Made by a program: the position numbers and the translations under genes
Shown: piece after piece, positions 12,101 through 20,027 of the stretch
Layout: the number at the start of each line of letters is the position of its first letter
Numbering within the stretch: position 1 is the first letter of the stretch
The notes under the pieces: generated by a model
Seen by the model: the letters and a program-made list of their open reading frames with translations, nothing else
What the model was told of the DNA's origin: nothing
Databases searched by the model: none
Assembly: GCA_963575745.1 (NCBI GenBank)
Contig: CAUYUJ010004771.1
Coordinates: 1 to 64,000, forward strand
Reading direction: 5' to 3'
Length of the DNA stretch: 64,000 bases
Origin: Prorocentrum cordatum
Taxonomy: Eukaryota; Sar; Dinophyceae; Prorocentrales; Prorocentraceae

Positions 12101-15100
12101 GGCGGCCGCGAATCAAGACTCGTCCGGAGGCCAAGGACTTTGTGTACTCTGAGCTGCAGCCAGCGGAGAATCGGCCTGCCGGGGAGGCGGACGAGGAGGA
12201 GGGGGCGGGCGCCGGTGGCGGAGCCTTCGACGGTTTTGCTGAGGAGGTGGACGAGGGCGAGGCGGACGAAGCGTGGGCGGCGCACCGACAGAAGGCCAGG
12301 TTCGCCGTGCCGGATAGCGAGGTGCCCGCGGTGGCCCAGTTGGAGCAAATTCGTGGGTCGTCACAAAGCCTGGTCTATAAGAACATCTTCCTTGAGGGTT
12401 ATGCGAGAGACCATAAGCCGCAGCCTGCTGCCGCGAGTACTGGAAGGCAGACCGGATTCGGTGGTCTCGACTTGGGCGACTCTCAGTTCGAGGAAGGCAA
12501 AGCACAGCAGAAGGAGGCGTTCCGATACAGGAAGAAGGGAGCTGAGGGCTTGCCTGGGGATGGCGACGGGGGGGGCGGCCTCGCGGGTTCGGCGCCTGCC
12601 GCGCTCGTGCCTGGTCGGCCGCCGGCGCCCGCGGTTGCCGGCGACGAGAAGCGGCCGCCGCGGGCGCGCGACATCGCGCAGAGGCTGTTGGACGAGTGGG
12701 CGACCAGGGCGGACAACCCGGTGACGTTCAATAAGGAGCAGAAGGCGGTGGTCGCCCTGGTCGTGGGCCAGGTGGAGGCCATCGTGGCATACGAGGAAGA
12801 TCTGCGCAGCGGAAAAAGCCCCAAGCCGGTGGAGCAGATGGCTCTCCTGTTGCACGGGGAGGGCGGGGCGGGGAAGACGGAGGTGGTGAAACTGCTGCGG
12901 CGTCTGTTCGCCGAGGTGTTCGGCAAGGGATCGGAGATCGCCGTGGCCTCGTCGAACAGCGCTGCGCGCGTCATCGGGGGGGAGACGATCCACAGCGGCT
13001 TCGGGCTGAGCGGGCAGCAGGCCTTGACCATCGCTAGGCTCTCCGGGCAGAAAGTCGAGGATGATTTCGTGGACCGCATGAACGCTCTCAAGGCCGTCAT
13101 CGTGGAGGAGGTGTCCATGGTGCCGCCTGCGCTTCTCGGCGCTGCATCGTTTCGCATGTGCAAAGCCCGGAAGGCGACGCACAATTGCGACGTGGACCTG
13201 TACATGGAGCGGGGACACATGTTCGGGAAGGCTCCGATTGTCATGTTCCTGGGTGACTTTTATCAGCTGGGCCCTGTGAGCGGCAAAGGCAAGAGGTCTT
13301 CCCTGCTGCAGCGTGAGGCACCCGACCAGTGGGTTCACGTCCGCAATGGGCAGTCGATATTCTTGGACGGCGTGACCCACGCGATGTTTCTGTACGAGAC
13401 GCACCGCTTCAAGGACAGGCTCGTTACTCCGCACGCGCCCTGCCCTTTCATGCCGGGGTTCTTGAAGACCATGAGGGAGGGCAAGAAGTTCACGGCCGAG
13501 CAGAAAAGGGTGGTGCAAGGGTGGGTGGTCCGACCCGGTAAGAACGACAAGCGGCTGCAGGACCCCGCTGTCAAAGACGGGTTCGAGATGGGCATCGCCT
13601 GGGAGGCCGTGCACAGGCAGATGCAGTATCGGGCCGTGCGAGAGGCCAGGGAGAAGGGGCAGATGCTGCTGTACGTACAGGCCGTGGACTTGCCCCCAGC
13701 CCCCACGGCCTTCGGTGAGGAGCATTACAAGGCCATGCTGCAGGTGCCGAACGTGAACAACACTGGTCACCTCATCGGCATGTGCCCGCTGTACATCGGC
13801 ATGCGTGTGCGGCTGACCGTGAAGTTGTCGGCGAAGCACCAGATCGTCCAGGACGCCGTGGGGGTAGTCAAGGACGTGCGGTTCCACCCGCGAGAGTTCG
13901 AGACGCCGGGCGCGGATTGGCGCGAAAAGAAGACTCACGACGCCCACAGGCTCGGTTATTATCGATGCAAGCGTTTGCCTCGCGGTGTCCTCGTCAAGTT
14001 TGATGACTTCACGGAGGACCTAGGGTTCGGAGCAGGGGTCGTGCAGATCGCGCCGCACAGGGCGTCCTGGGAGTGGAACCATCACTACTACGAAGACGAT
14101 GGCGAGCGAAAGCTTCGGAAGGTGAAGGTTACGAGGTACCAGATCCCGTTGCTGCCAGAGAAAGTTCGCACCGTGCAGACGGCGCAGGGCTTGGGCATGG
14201 ATGCGGCCACCATGGTGCTCCAGAAGCCCATGAACATGGGCGCCGATGACTGGTGGCTGCACCTGTACGTCATGCTCAGTCGCGTTCGCGTGGCCCATCG
14301 CGTCCTCGTCTACAACCTGCCGCCCTGGGAAATCCTGCAGCGGGGCCCGCCCCAGTACGTCCGCGAGGGGGTCCAACGCTTCGAAAGCAGGATTTTCAAA
14401 GCGAGTTACGAAATCGCCAAGCAGAGGGCGCAGGAGTACGGCTGGGACGTGGGGGATGGGCCCGCGGGACGGGGCAACCCGGAGTCGAGCTCGGCGCCCG
14501 CGCCGCCGACGGTGCCTCGGGCGTCGCCGCCAGGCCCGCCTCGCGCCGTGGGGAGCTCAGCGGGCGTCGGTGACGAGGTGGGCGACGACGACGACGACGA
14601 CGACGCCACTGGATCAGCGCCTTCGGACGGGGAGGTGGCCCCTGCGGCGTCTGTGCAGACGCCTCTGCCCTCGCACGCGCTGCGCCCGGGCCAGGCTCTG
14701 ACGGTGCCACCGGCATACATTGCGCCCGACGCAGGGCCTGCGGGGCGGGGCAGGGGCCGCGGCCGCGGCGGCGACGCGACGGCGACCGCAGATGCGGCGG
14801 CGGCACCGTCCACTGGGAGCGCTGCTTCGCGGGGGCGTGGGCGCGGGGGTGCCGGCCGCGGCGCCGGTAGGGGCACCGTCGTGCCGAGGGATCTTTGGGG
14901 GGAAATGTTTCGCACGGCGGCGACTGTTGGCGATGGTGCAGAGCCGCCAGAGCTGCGCCCGCTGGACCGGGATCTGTGCATGGCAGCTTACGGCGTGTCC
15001 CAGGAGGAGGTCACCAGGGAGCTGCAGTGGCACTGCGGCCGCGGCTCTGGCGTGGGCATCGCAAACCTCGGCAATACTTGCTTCGTGAGCTCAGTCGCGC

Positions 15101-17181
15101 AGGTGCTGCTGCGCCTGGCTCCCTTCCGTCGGCTTCTCCACGAGCACGGCCGGTGCCCTCTGGGTGCAGACTCTTGCGCGGCGTGCGCGCTCGGAGCTCA
15201 GGCCGCGGCTCTCTCTGTCCAGGGGGTCGACGCCGTCGCGCCACTCGCTATAGCCGCGCGCAAGGGGCTCTTTGGTGAGCGAGAATTTGCAGAATTCGAT
15301 CAGCAAGGGAGACCGAAGCAATGCGACGCGTCAGAGTTCTTCCTGGCCGCCCTCCATGCCGTTACCGCGGCCGAACACCCCGTTTGCACCGCAGGGGGGG
15401 CTCACGGGCAGCGCAGTGTGCTCCAGCAGCACGTCTGCGGCATTGCGTTTCGGCAGCGGAGGCGATGCGCCGCGTGCACAGCAAGTTCGGACAAGGGGGA
15501 AATTAAGACGTTTCTCAAGGTGGTGCCTTCCGAATTGCTCGGCCCCGACTACCGGGGGCCGTGCGATCTGGAGGAGTTGATCCGGCTGGAATTAAGGCAT
15601 GTCGGTGAGCCAGGGCAAGGATGTCCGGCGCACGCTCACCTCGATGATGCTCAGAGGGCGGCGGCCGGGGTCTGTCAAGGCATCAGGGTATATACAGGCA
15701 ATCGCTGGGAGCGGTCGCCGCCCGTGCTCTTCGTGATCGTGCAGCGGGTGATAGGCGAGTGGTACGACAGACGCCCTGTGCGCTTTCCTCAGATTCTGCG
15801 GCCTGTGGATTCCGAGTGCGAGTACGATTTCTCGGGGGTCGTGGTGCACCAGGGCGAAAGCGCGACGAGCGGACACTACTATGCGTATGCATCCGTGGGC
15901 GTGAACGAATACGCCAAATTCGACGACAGTACTGTCCACCTCCAGACTTGGGCGCAGATCGCCAGAAACCACCAGGTGCACATGGGCGCGTATGTGTTTG
16001 CGTATGTGCGCAGGGCGGGTCCGCGGGGCGGAGGCGGCGGGCGCGCGGCGGCGGGGTCTGCGGGGGGCGCCGGCGGCAGCGCTGGTGCGGGACCGTCTGG
16101 TGCGCCGCCGGCTCCGCCGACTGCGCCTCTCGGGCATGCAGGCGGGCGCGCGGCGGGGTCTGCGGGGAGCGGCGATGGCGGCGGCGGCGCTGCTTCCAGC
16201 ACGTCTGCCGCGCCGTCTGCGCCGCCGAGTGCGCCCGCCGGGCAGCAGGCGTCGGGTGGCGAGCCACCGGGCAAGCGGCGTCGGGCGGGTGGCGGGGATC
16301 CTGGCGCTGGCGACGGGGACCCCGGCGCTTCGGGGCAGCCGCAGCCGCCGTTGCGCAGGGGCAAGAAGCGCGGGCTGTCCCCGCCTGCTCTGGGCAGCAC
16401 GGGCGGCGAGGACGACGACGCTGGCAGGGCCTCGGGCGTCCCGTCCGCGGGCCCGGCTCCTGCCGCGGTCGAGCCAGGCGTGGGGGCGCCACCTGCCGAC
16501 CGCGAGTGGCATCGCTTTACGCCGAAGACGATCGATGAAAGGAAATGTTTGGCTCGTACTTGGGGGGATGGAGTGGGTGCGCAGTGCCGCAGTTTCCCCG
16601 CGGAGGGATGCGGCGTGTTCTGCAAGAGGCACTTCGGCCAGCAAGGGGCAAAGGGGTGGCATGGGCGCGTGGACGGGGCAATCCCGGAGGCAAAGTTGAA
16701 GGAGTTCCAGGAGCGAGCGGCGCGCAGTGCGTCGGGCGCTGTTTCTGCGCCGGTGGTTCCAGCGGCGGGGACCCTGCCCGAGGCTTCGCCCGCGGCTGCG
16801 CCTCCAGAGGTGTTCGCCCAGGGCGGCTTCGAGGGTGCGCGAGAGGCCGCCGCGTCCGAGGGTGCTGGGGATGCTGGCGCGCACTGTGGGGCTTCGGCCC
16901 CGTCAGTGGGCGGTGGAGGCGGGGCGACGACGAGGATTGTGGCTGGCGTTGTCGTTCGTGTGGGCGCCGGCGCTGGCACGGCGTCCACCGAACCGCCGCG
17001 CCCTCAAGCGCGCCCGCGCATCGCCACAATCGGGATTCCGGACGTGGAGGCTCACGAGAAGGCGCAGCAGGCGAGGGAGGCGGAGACCGCGCGCAGGCGA
17101 CGCGAAGAGGGCGAACGGGGCCGCGTGACAGACAGGACAGGCGTAGACCTACCCCGCTCTGATCCACACAGGTTGGGATGA
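6148..17181 (+). CDS. Helitron Rep-helicase fused to a ubiquitin-specific protease
   Basis: This open frame of 3677 codons starts at a GTG (6148; first ATG 6154) but is probably continuous with the upstream frames, and it ends at TGA 17179-17181. Order of parts: a CCVC zinc-binding motif (6259-6272); a DUF6570-like region with CAGC and ALANDLWIGRLP (about 6600-7080); an acidic and coiled-coil linker (7180-7800); a Helitron-like Rep domain (about 8500-10900); long low-complexity inserts; a PIF1-type helicase (about 12700-14330); Asp- and Gly/Arg-rich linkers (14470-14880); a USP peptidase (about 15040-16010); Pro/Gly/Ala-rich linkers; and a Cys/His motif near the C-terminus (16536-16690). Rep plus PIF1 in one chain defines Helitrons. 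The length far exceeds the usual 1400-2000 residues because of the USP and the linkers. Confidence 0.85.
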   Translation: MDMPPVDMDALGAAPAASDAEGPEPGQSRRAVRSRVACCVCARLHWADELHRVHFWQQPAGAGERSLLCDEVPKPPARAELEAARGEASEAAGAQAQAMRLTQRQRAHALLDPARYHARWRFVREGPNGVERPGGIPLEELEASAVRDPGPDGKLWLLHKKCFKIDRRQSDGVLVADAKQKVPICAGCHGALSKRLPTMPPCALANDLWIGRLPPPLRNLTLGAKLLLPIARGIVRRFNCKADSGQWAPIDQQIKAYVGNFVAFPQADGGRQVLSLPPRESDLVEFVQIVFAGSDPATLQKARLEELGVPLDDFKRAYDYLRDTNEQYAAVRWDEEAARNFADPEGDGDGDGSSLLGLPRCLAACVAVGGEGGDARQEGPADAVQPGVGSAPPKRTSAGAASAEGDANAAADGGGEAEGEAGASGEDATGAGGEDAEGDEGEAGEGEGGEGVEEGEYCAAVADADIMADLDKQWANVHLSLQRAEEIAREKQRAEAETRQFDGMENFQDRDLDRRLAEAAEEARKAAKLLTNCKKEALTKKLEQTEQKIQATRPPPGVAGKRAAGGGGGGGAPAGGAEAGGARRAVRVVVPTGTEPVSMFSPGFWSAFDPVAFPYGDGVFGLERDAKLTYDEWCRCLMAREELEYVVPDDVSAPDAARAPAPDAAKAPAASESPVPRWRRHADLLTAQYCLWRRKAIIQSARLFVRKHRLGESIADLAALTPEDLALVVAELGRGAGLKQALGHEGVPRNVKSALRSMLLSNRDVVGSDAHRTTLRHISTSYTRLFGPPLVFTTPNIADTRNLMVSLMYEGASVQQWRLLEETSPVMPSTREMLRRVAADPVSQAMVTNLMLELFLEHVVGVTPQRGATGVSDGVAATGACGAFGLVRAYFGPVESQGRGGIHPHIHLWRLHPMTGAFLAKLRSGDVEGLEGRLRKWREAVLARVGSVQFDAAEEVGRQLGLDGRGGREWLPPLPLAPRDRRLAFADGKLEEDDLSLQYHTIAGASRRQLGKLLKPEYDAGRRSVRDDKKLSTEELRNEVAAMMKIDLGEERAMLQEQPAIEGPRRQRPFAPCADPEPDPHEQRAQYPAVFGEPLTGAHVTLQPQYRRKPAYRERAGGTAAMHFADRPDEEARTWAGCFARDARKCIIRGHLHRCGPTCWKHKTNDDVPQHCKVCRLGFYHEYETAVYSHPSRKRPAASLVWRRLRKGKDLVLPEGAKVQYACGPLEEGQWNPPGERLDLGDVPAEGYGPWAHRCNRYGRAGRVDVVRYHPYHGSTNPVGQVCLRSNLDVQCLDRVVLDLPGDDSVGGASAADVDPAVPPPPEPGAFAEPVGDASEALAGAETGGTGCDEGAGQSGGSTESGVSAATQGVGGAGEGSVRAPAAGGARLPVGRRLGLPRGGGLLGGAPTTTMDDPDAGDIWDMGGGDEDVFDLVVAYDLGPPPPPTPEQSGVKQAVGPADPQGEDTASFCAASCYDGSRPGFVFKKGEQGLGYYSDLRAERELAESAVETEPRSRAPGRAASSAASGGPASSAPASPAASASAAGASGSGPPGSLREHVLHSLEAVFMDAINMAHYQTDYTTKAGPIAGDLGVLHAQSTGLEWLRLQQRAEREADEAAEEEGKEDVDGARAAAVARRSGWGGVLDSARRTIIKLTTSSHRALLKKLPEMMFQMQYGHECYCSHDTWTLYCKGIVALAFQASHAVHEKRDDFWTDPRAEDIEVDQPAAGEEDGEGGGGIMDALGEGRATLRAEVVNGVVGEGAGAGAAGEGQPEQEQQQQAVEYRARQEHDMKMDWLHRGDREPLKSMGMYHYAMYVYTAQANPLHFDAQDFETYAFADSHPAAASRVQKLRVGAPFRVPKFFGFAMPSKEKEEEVNALFKSVIFRPLQPAEKGAAAWAPYRAGVDASGKHKPAWEEWWAKQVALSRQYELCERRAGKWFTIEDIDLDRGSEEGPGHFAQRPSAAEFMARWTVQVATNLDVEAEAKGRPRIKTRPEAKDFVYSELQPAENRPAGEADEEEGAGAGGGAFDGFAEEVDEGEADEAWAAHRQKARFAVPDSEVPAVAQLEQIRGSSQSLVYKNIFLEGYARDHKPQPAAASTGRQTGFGGLDLGDSQFEEGKAQQKEAFRYRKKGAEGLPGDGDGGGGLAGSAPAALVPGRPPAPAVAGDEKRPPRARDIAQRLLDEWATRADNPVTFNKEQKAVVALVVGQVEAIVAYEEDLRSGKSPKPVEQMALLLHGEGGAGKTEVVKLLRRLFAEVFGKGSEIAVASSNSAARVIGGETIHSGFGLSGQQALTIARLSGQKVEDDFVDRMNALKAVIVEEVSMVPPALLGAASFRMCKARKATHNCDVDLYMERGHMFGKAPIVMFLGDFYQLGPVSGKGKRSSLLQREAPDQWVHVRNGQSIFLDGVTHAMFLYETHRFKDRLVTPHAPCPFMPGFLKTMREGKKFTAEQKRVVQGWVVRPGKNDKRLQDPAVKDGFEMGIAWEAVHRQMQYRAVREAREKGQMLLYVQAVDLPPAPTAFGEEHYKAMLQVPNVNNTGHLIGMCPLYIGMRVRLTVKLSAKHQIVQDAVGVVKDVRFHPREFETPGADWREKKTHDAHRLGYYRCKRLPRGVLVKFDDFTEDLGFGAGVVQIAPHRASWEWNHHYYEDDGERKLRKVKVTRYQIPLLPEKVRTVQTAQGLGMDAATMVLQKPMNMGADDWWLHLYVMLSRVRVAHRVLVYNLPPWEILQRGPPQYVREGVQRFESRIFKASYEIAKQRAQEYGWDVGDGPAGRGNPESSSAPAPPTVPRASPPGPPRAVGSSAGVGDEVGDDDDDDDATGSAPSDGEVAPAASVQTPLPSHALRPGQALTVPPAYIAPDAGPAGRGRGRGRGGDATATADAAAAPSTGSAASRGRGRGGAGRGAGRGTVVPRDLWGEMFRTAATVGDGAEPPELRPLDRDLCMAAYGVSQEEVTRELQWHCGRGSGVGIANLGNTCFVSSVAQVLLRLAPFRRLLHEHGRCPLGADSCAACALGAQAAALSVQGVDAVAPLAIAARKGLFGEREFAEFDQQGRPKQCDASEFFLAALHAVTAAEHPVCTAGGAHGQRSVLQQHVCGIAFRQRRRCAACTASSDKGEIKTFLKVVPSELLGPDYRGPCDLEELIRLELRHVGEPGQGCPAHAHLDDAQRAAAGVCQGIRVYTGNRWERSPPVLFVIVQRVIGEWYDRRPVRFPQILRPVDSECEYDFSGVVVHQGESATSGHYYAYASVGVNEYAKFDDSTVHLQTWAQIARNHQVHMGAYVFAYVRRAGPRGGGGGRAAAGSAGGAGGSAGAGPSGAPPAPPTAPLGHAGGRAAGSAGSGDGGGGAASSTSAAPSAPPSAPAGQQASGGEPPGKRRRAGGGDPGAGDGDPGASGQPQPPLRRGKKRGLSPPALGSTGGEDDDAGRASGVPSAGPAPAAVEPGVGAPPADREWHRFTPKTIDERKCLARTWGDGVGAQCRSFPAEGCGVFCKRHFGQQGAKGWHGRVDGAIPEAKLKEFQERAARSASGAVSAPVVPAAGTLPEASPAAAPPEVFAQGGFEGAREAAASEGAGDAGAHCGASAPSVGGGGGATTRIVAGVVVRVGAGAGTASTEPPRPQARPRIATIGIPDVEAHEKAQQAREAETARRRREEGERGRVTDRTGVDLPRSDPHRLG
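8500..10900 (+). other. Helitron Rep (HUH/Y2) nuclease domain
   Basis: The segment GAFGLVRAYFGPVESQGRG followed by GIHPHIHLW is a close match to the Helitron-like N domain. The metal-binding pair is H903-P-H905 (codons at 8854 and 8860), with Pro in the usual hydrophobic position. A Cys/His cluster typical of Helitron Rep follows (HLHRCGPTC with CKVCRLGF, 9580-9690), then a VCLRSNLDVQ segment (about 9988-10020). The two catalytic tyrosines are in HYQTDYTTK, Tyr1575 and Tyr1579 (codons 10870 and 10882), with the Y-x3-Y spacing seen in active Helitrons and a Lys three residues on. All key residues are present. The HUH-to-Tyr distance of about 670 residues is unusually long. Confidence 0.85.
12700..14330 (+). 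other. PIF1-type SF1B DNA helicase domain
   Basis: The Walker A motif is HGEGGAGKTE (Lys2243, codon 12874). Walker B reads VIVEEVSM (about 13096-13119), with Glu-Glu in place of the usual Asp-Glu. Motif III is FLGDFYQLGPV (about 13246-13278). The C-terminal motifs are QTAQGLGMDAATMVL (about 14176) and YVMLSRVRVAHRVLVYNLP (about 14266-14322), which carry the arginine finger of PIF1/RecD-like helicases. The domain would unwind the strand released by Rep during rolling-circle transposition. All signature motifs are uninterrupted. Confidence 0.85.
15040..16010 (+). other. Ubiquitin-specific protease (peptidase C19) domain
   Basis: The Cys box reads GIANLGNTCFVSSVAQVLL with nucleophile Cys2978 (codon 15079) and the upstream NLGN that forms the oxyanion hole. 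A QCDASEFFLAAL segment matches the QQDAxEFL box, and a CAAC knuckle lies in the finger region. The His box reads SGHYYAYAS (His3243, codon 15874), followed by EYAKFDDSTV with Asp3259/3260 and a downstream Trp. At about 320 residues it is near the normal USP length. The catalytic triad is complete, so a working deubiquitinase is plausible. It is in frame with the helicase with no stop between. USPs are not standard Helitron cargo, as far as I know. Confidence 0.85.
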
Positions 17182-17455
17182 GATCGCCCCTCCATGGCCG
17201 CTTGCCAGGGCGTCCCTCATTGAGTGTGCGGGCGTGCGTTTGTGTATTCGTGTGTGTGTGTGTATGTGTGTCTGTGTGTCTTAGTGTGCGCGTGTATGTC
17301 CGCGTGTGCACTTGAGACCCGCGCTCGCGCCTGCGACGCGGCGCGCTTCCTGAGGAAACGTGCGTCCTTGTGTGTGCGTGTGTGTGTGTGTCTGTGTGCG
17401 AGCACGGCGCTGGCACCCCCGCCGCCCCCTTCCCCCTTCTCCCCCCCCATCTCTT

Positions 17456-17550
17456 CGGCGCTCCGCGAGGGCGGAGTGGCTGGAGTGGAGGGAGGGCCGG
17501 CCCCAACATGGGGCGGTGCCTCCCCCCTCCGGAGCGCCGGCGGGGTGGGC
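17456..17550 (+). repeat. GC-rich hairpin unit, copy 1
   Basis: Arms GGCGCTCCG and CGGAGCGCC close the unit. Inside, GGGAGG/CCTCCC and GCCCCA/TGGGGC can pair around a 3-nt loop, giving three nested stems. It stands out sharply from the surrounding TG repeats and could be a terminal stem-loop or a small mobile unit. Confidence 0.5.
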
Positions 17551-18264
17551 GGTGGCGCTTGGGGGCGGCTGGGGGGCGCGGGGGTAGAGTGCGCTGCTTA
17601 GTCGGGGAATGGGTCTGTCACCGCGTTGTCGTCTGTGCGTGGTTAGCCGCGGGTGTTCGCGATTGCGTCTGTGTGTGCGCTTGTGTGTGTGTGTGTTTGT
17701 GGTGGTGGTGGTGGGGGGGGGCTCGCGCGTGTCTCGTATGTGTGTGTGTGTGTGTGTGCGCGACCGTGTGTGCGTGTGCGCGTGCGTGTCTGGGTGCTCG
17801 CGCGTGTGTGTGCGTGTGTGTGTAAACGTTTGCGTGTGTTTATGTCTGTGTGTCTGTGTGGCTGCATGTCCTCAAGCTCCTCAAGCTGTGTGTCAGATTT
17901 GTGGCTGCATGTGTCTGTGTGTCTGTCAGGCTGCATGTGTGGCTGCATGTGTCTGTGTGTCTGTGTGGGTTCTTGTGTATATATGTGTGTTTGCGTGTGC
18001 GCGTTTGCGCGTGTGTGTGTGGACCTTTGCGTGTGTGTGTGTGTGCGTGTGTGTGCATGTGTGTATGTGCGCATGTGTGTGGAGCATGCTGGCGTACGTG
18101 TGTGCTCTTGTGTGCTAGTCTGTGTGTGTGTGCGTGTGCTTGCTTGTGTGATATCCTCTTTGCCATCCTGTTCGTTGTTCGTCTGCGCATGTGCGTGTGC
18201 GCGTGCGTGCGCGCGGTGCTGCCGCCGTCCGCGCGCCCCCCACCCCTCCCCCCTCCCCTCCCTC

Positions 18265-18360
18265 TGGCGCTCCGCGAGGGCGGAGTGGTTGGAGCGGAGG
18301 GAGGGCCGGCCCCAAAATGGGGCGGTGCCTCCCCCCTCCGGAGCGCCGGCGGGGAGGGCG
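18265..18360 (+). repeat. GC-rich hairpin unit, copy 2
   Basis: Nearly identical to the unit at 17456. The differences fall mainly outside the paired arms or in the apical loop (CAACA against CAAAA), so all three stems are kept. Confidence 0.5.
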
Positions 18361-18948
18361 GGGGTGCGTGGGGGCGGCAGGGGAGCGCGGGGGGGGGGGG
18401 CCGAGTTGGCTGCGGTGCGTGCGTCATCGTGTGGTCGTCAGTGCGTAGGTTTCCATGGATGCTTGCGTGTGCGTCTGTGTGCGTGGGTTGTGCGTGCGCG
18501 AGTGTGTGTGTGTGTGTGTGCGTGTGTGCGTGTGGGTGTTTGTGTGTGCCCCCGTGTGTCTATGTGCTTGTGTGATCCGTGTGCGTGTGCGCGTCCCTGT
18601 GTGTATGTGAGATGTGCTGTGTGTTCGTGTGTGCGCGTTTGCGCGTGTGTGTCGCCCTTTGCGCGTGGATGTGCTGCGTGTGCGTGTGTGTGTGAGTGTG
18701 TGCGTGTGTGTGTGTGTGCGTGTGTGTGTGTGTGGAACATGCTGGCGTATGTGTGCGTTCTTGTGTATGTATATGTGTTTGTATGTGTGTGTGTGTGTGT
18801 TCGTGTGTGCGTGCTTATGTGCGTGTGCTCGTTTGTGTGAGTGCCTCTTTGCTATCCGGGTTTTGGACGCTACCAAGTCCGGGTTTTGGACGCTTACAAG
18901 TCTTCTGTCTCCTTCTTCTCGTCCTCCTCCTCTTCTTCTTCTACCGAT

Positions 18949-19301
18949 ACCTCGTATAGCTCTTCGTTATCGATAAGCTAGAGGAATTCCGGCGTGGGGT
19001 GGAGCTAGTTCGCCCGGCCAGGATGGACAAAGTGGCAACTTTGGGTGGCTTTTCGATGTGTTGACATTTAGTTTGAGAAAGCAGATTTTTCGCACCTGTA
19101 AATGACTATGAGGGCTTGTCTATCTTAGTCTGAGCTTCGTAGGCGCTCTTTTACTATCAAAACAATCTTATGTCGACACGAAAAAATTATTTTTTTCAGA
19201 AATGCTTCAGAAGCTGTCTCTTTCGACTCTGAGCACTCTCACGCGTGAAAGAGGCTCCACGAGGATCCCGGCGATGACCAGGTTGTCACCGCCGGCGCCA
19301 G
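18949..19301 (+). mobile_element. Class A hairpin-ended non-autonomous element
   Basis: The intact class A layout is: a left block starting CCTCGTAGAGCTC and ending GGTGGAGCTAGT; an AT-rich core (GAGAAAGCAGATTTTT, a Cys-rich-free non-coding stretch, then CTCTGAGCACTC); the inverted copy GAGCTCTACGAGG; a stem CCGGCGGTGA/TCACCGCCGG around a 13-nt loop; and the end GGCGCCAGT. This copy is diverged at its right end, where the stem is broken. The design resembles HINE/DINE-1 elements, but membership is inferred from structure alone. Confidence 0.6.
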
Positions 19302-19538
19302 GCGACAATGCAGTCGATCGAACAAGATCGATGCTCGGAGCGATCGAGTGATATCGAATCTGGTCGATGGTCGATAACGACATCGCTTGTGATATCGATA
19401 GATCGATCTTTCCCCGCAATCTCCCAATCACCCGCAGGATAGTCGTATGGGTATGCTTTCTATTGTTTTTAAATTCAGAATTGTCGAAAGTATAAACGAC
19501 ATGTGCTGTTTTATTCCTGGAGTGGATTATCTATATGT
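19302..19538. other. Unique AT-balanced spacer with clustered CGAT motifs
   Basis: No gene or known repeat is seen. About 110 bases (19310-19415) hold roughly a dozen CGAT or GATCGAT motifs, several of them self-complementary. Confidence 0.4.
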
Positions 19539-19875
19539 ACCTCGTACAGCTCCTCGACATCGATGAGCTAGAGAAATTCCGCCGCGGGGTGGAGCTAGTT
19601 GGCCCATCCGACCGAGGCAGAGAATGTGGTAACTTTTAGGTGATTTTCCGAATATTTGCAAGATATTCAACCATTTATTTTAAGAAAGCAGATTTTTTTG
19701 CACCTGTGAACGACTTCGAGGGCCTCTGACTCTTAATATGAGCTCTCTAGTTTCATTTTTACTTTCCAAAGACTTGAAGCAACCAACTTCCTCTTTCGAT
19801 GCTGAGCACACGCGTGCGATGAGCTCTACGAGGTTCCCGGCGGTGGCTAGGTTGGCGGTTCACCGCCGGCGCCAG
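19539..19875 (+). mobile_element. Class A element
   Basis: Left block and right hairpin are both present; the right stem-loop is intact and ends GGCGCCAGT. It is separated from the previous copy by unique sequence. Confidence 0.6.
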
Positions 19876-20027
19876 TTCGTCCACCTCCTCCCCGTCTCAT
19901 GATTCCCACGCTCCTTCTTATCCTCCTACTCCGCCTCCTCCTTCTGACACCTAGAAGCGTGAGCGCGTCGTCCCACCTCTGGTCGTACGTTGTCGCTTCG
20001 TCGCGGACGTCGTTGCCATTATCGCAC

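Larger units (their letters stand above)
17220..18880 (+). repeat. TG/CG-rich microsatellite block, duplicated with ~810-bp offset
   Basis: Long runs of TG, TGCG and TGTC fill the block downstream of the Helitron stop codon. The second half (from about 18070) repeats the layout of the first, including an embedded GC-rich unit, at an offset of about 809 bp. Open frames here encode only Cys/Val or Thr/His repeats in every frame and are not credible genes. The block may be transposon 3' flank or host microsatellite. Confidence 0.7.

Noticed and set aside
17224-18976. Several 60-395-residue frames rich in Cys/Val or Thr/His
   Set aside because: They are translations of TG/CA repeats, open in many frames on both strands, with no domain content.
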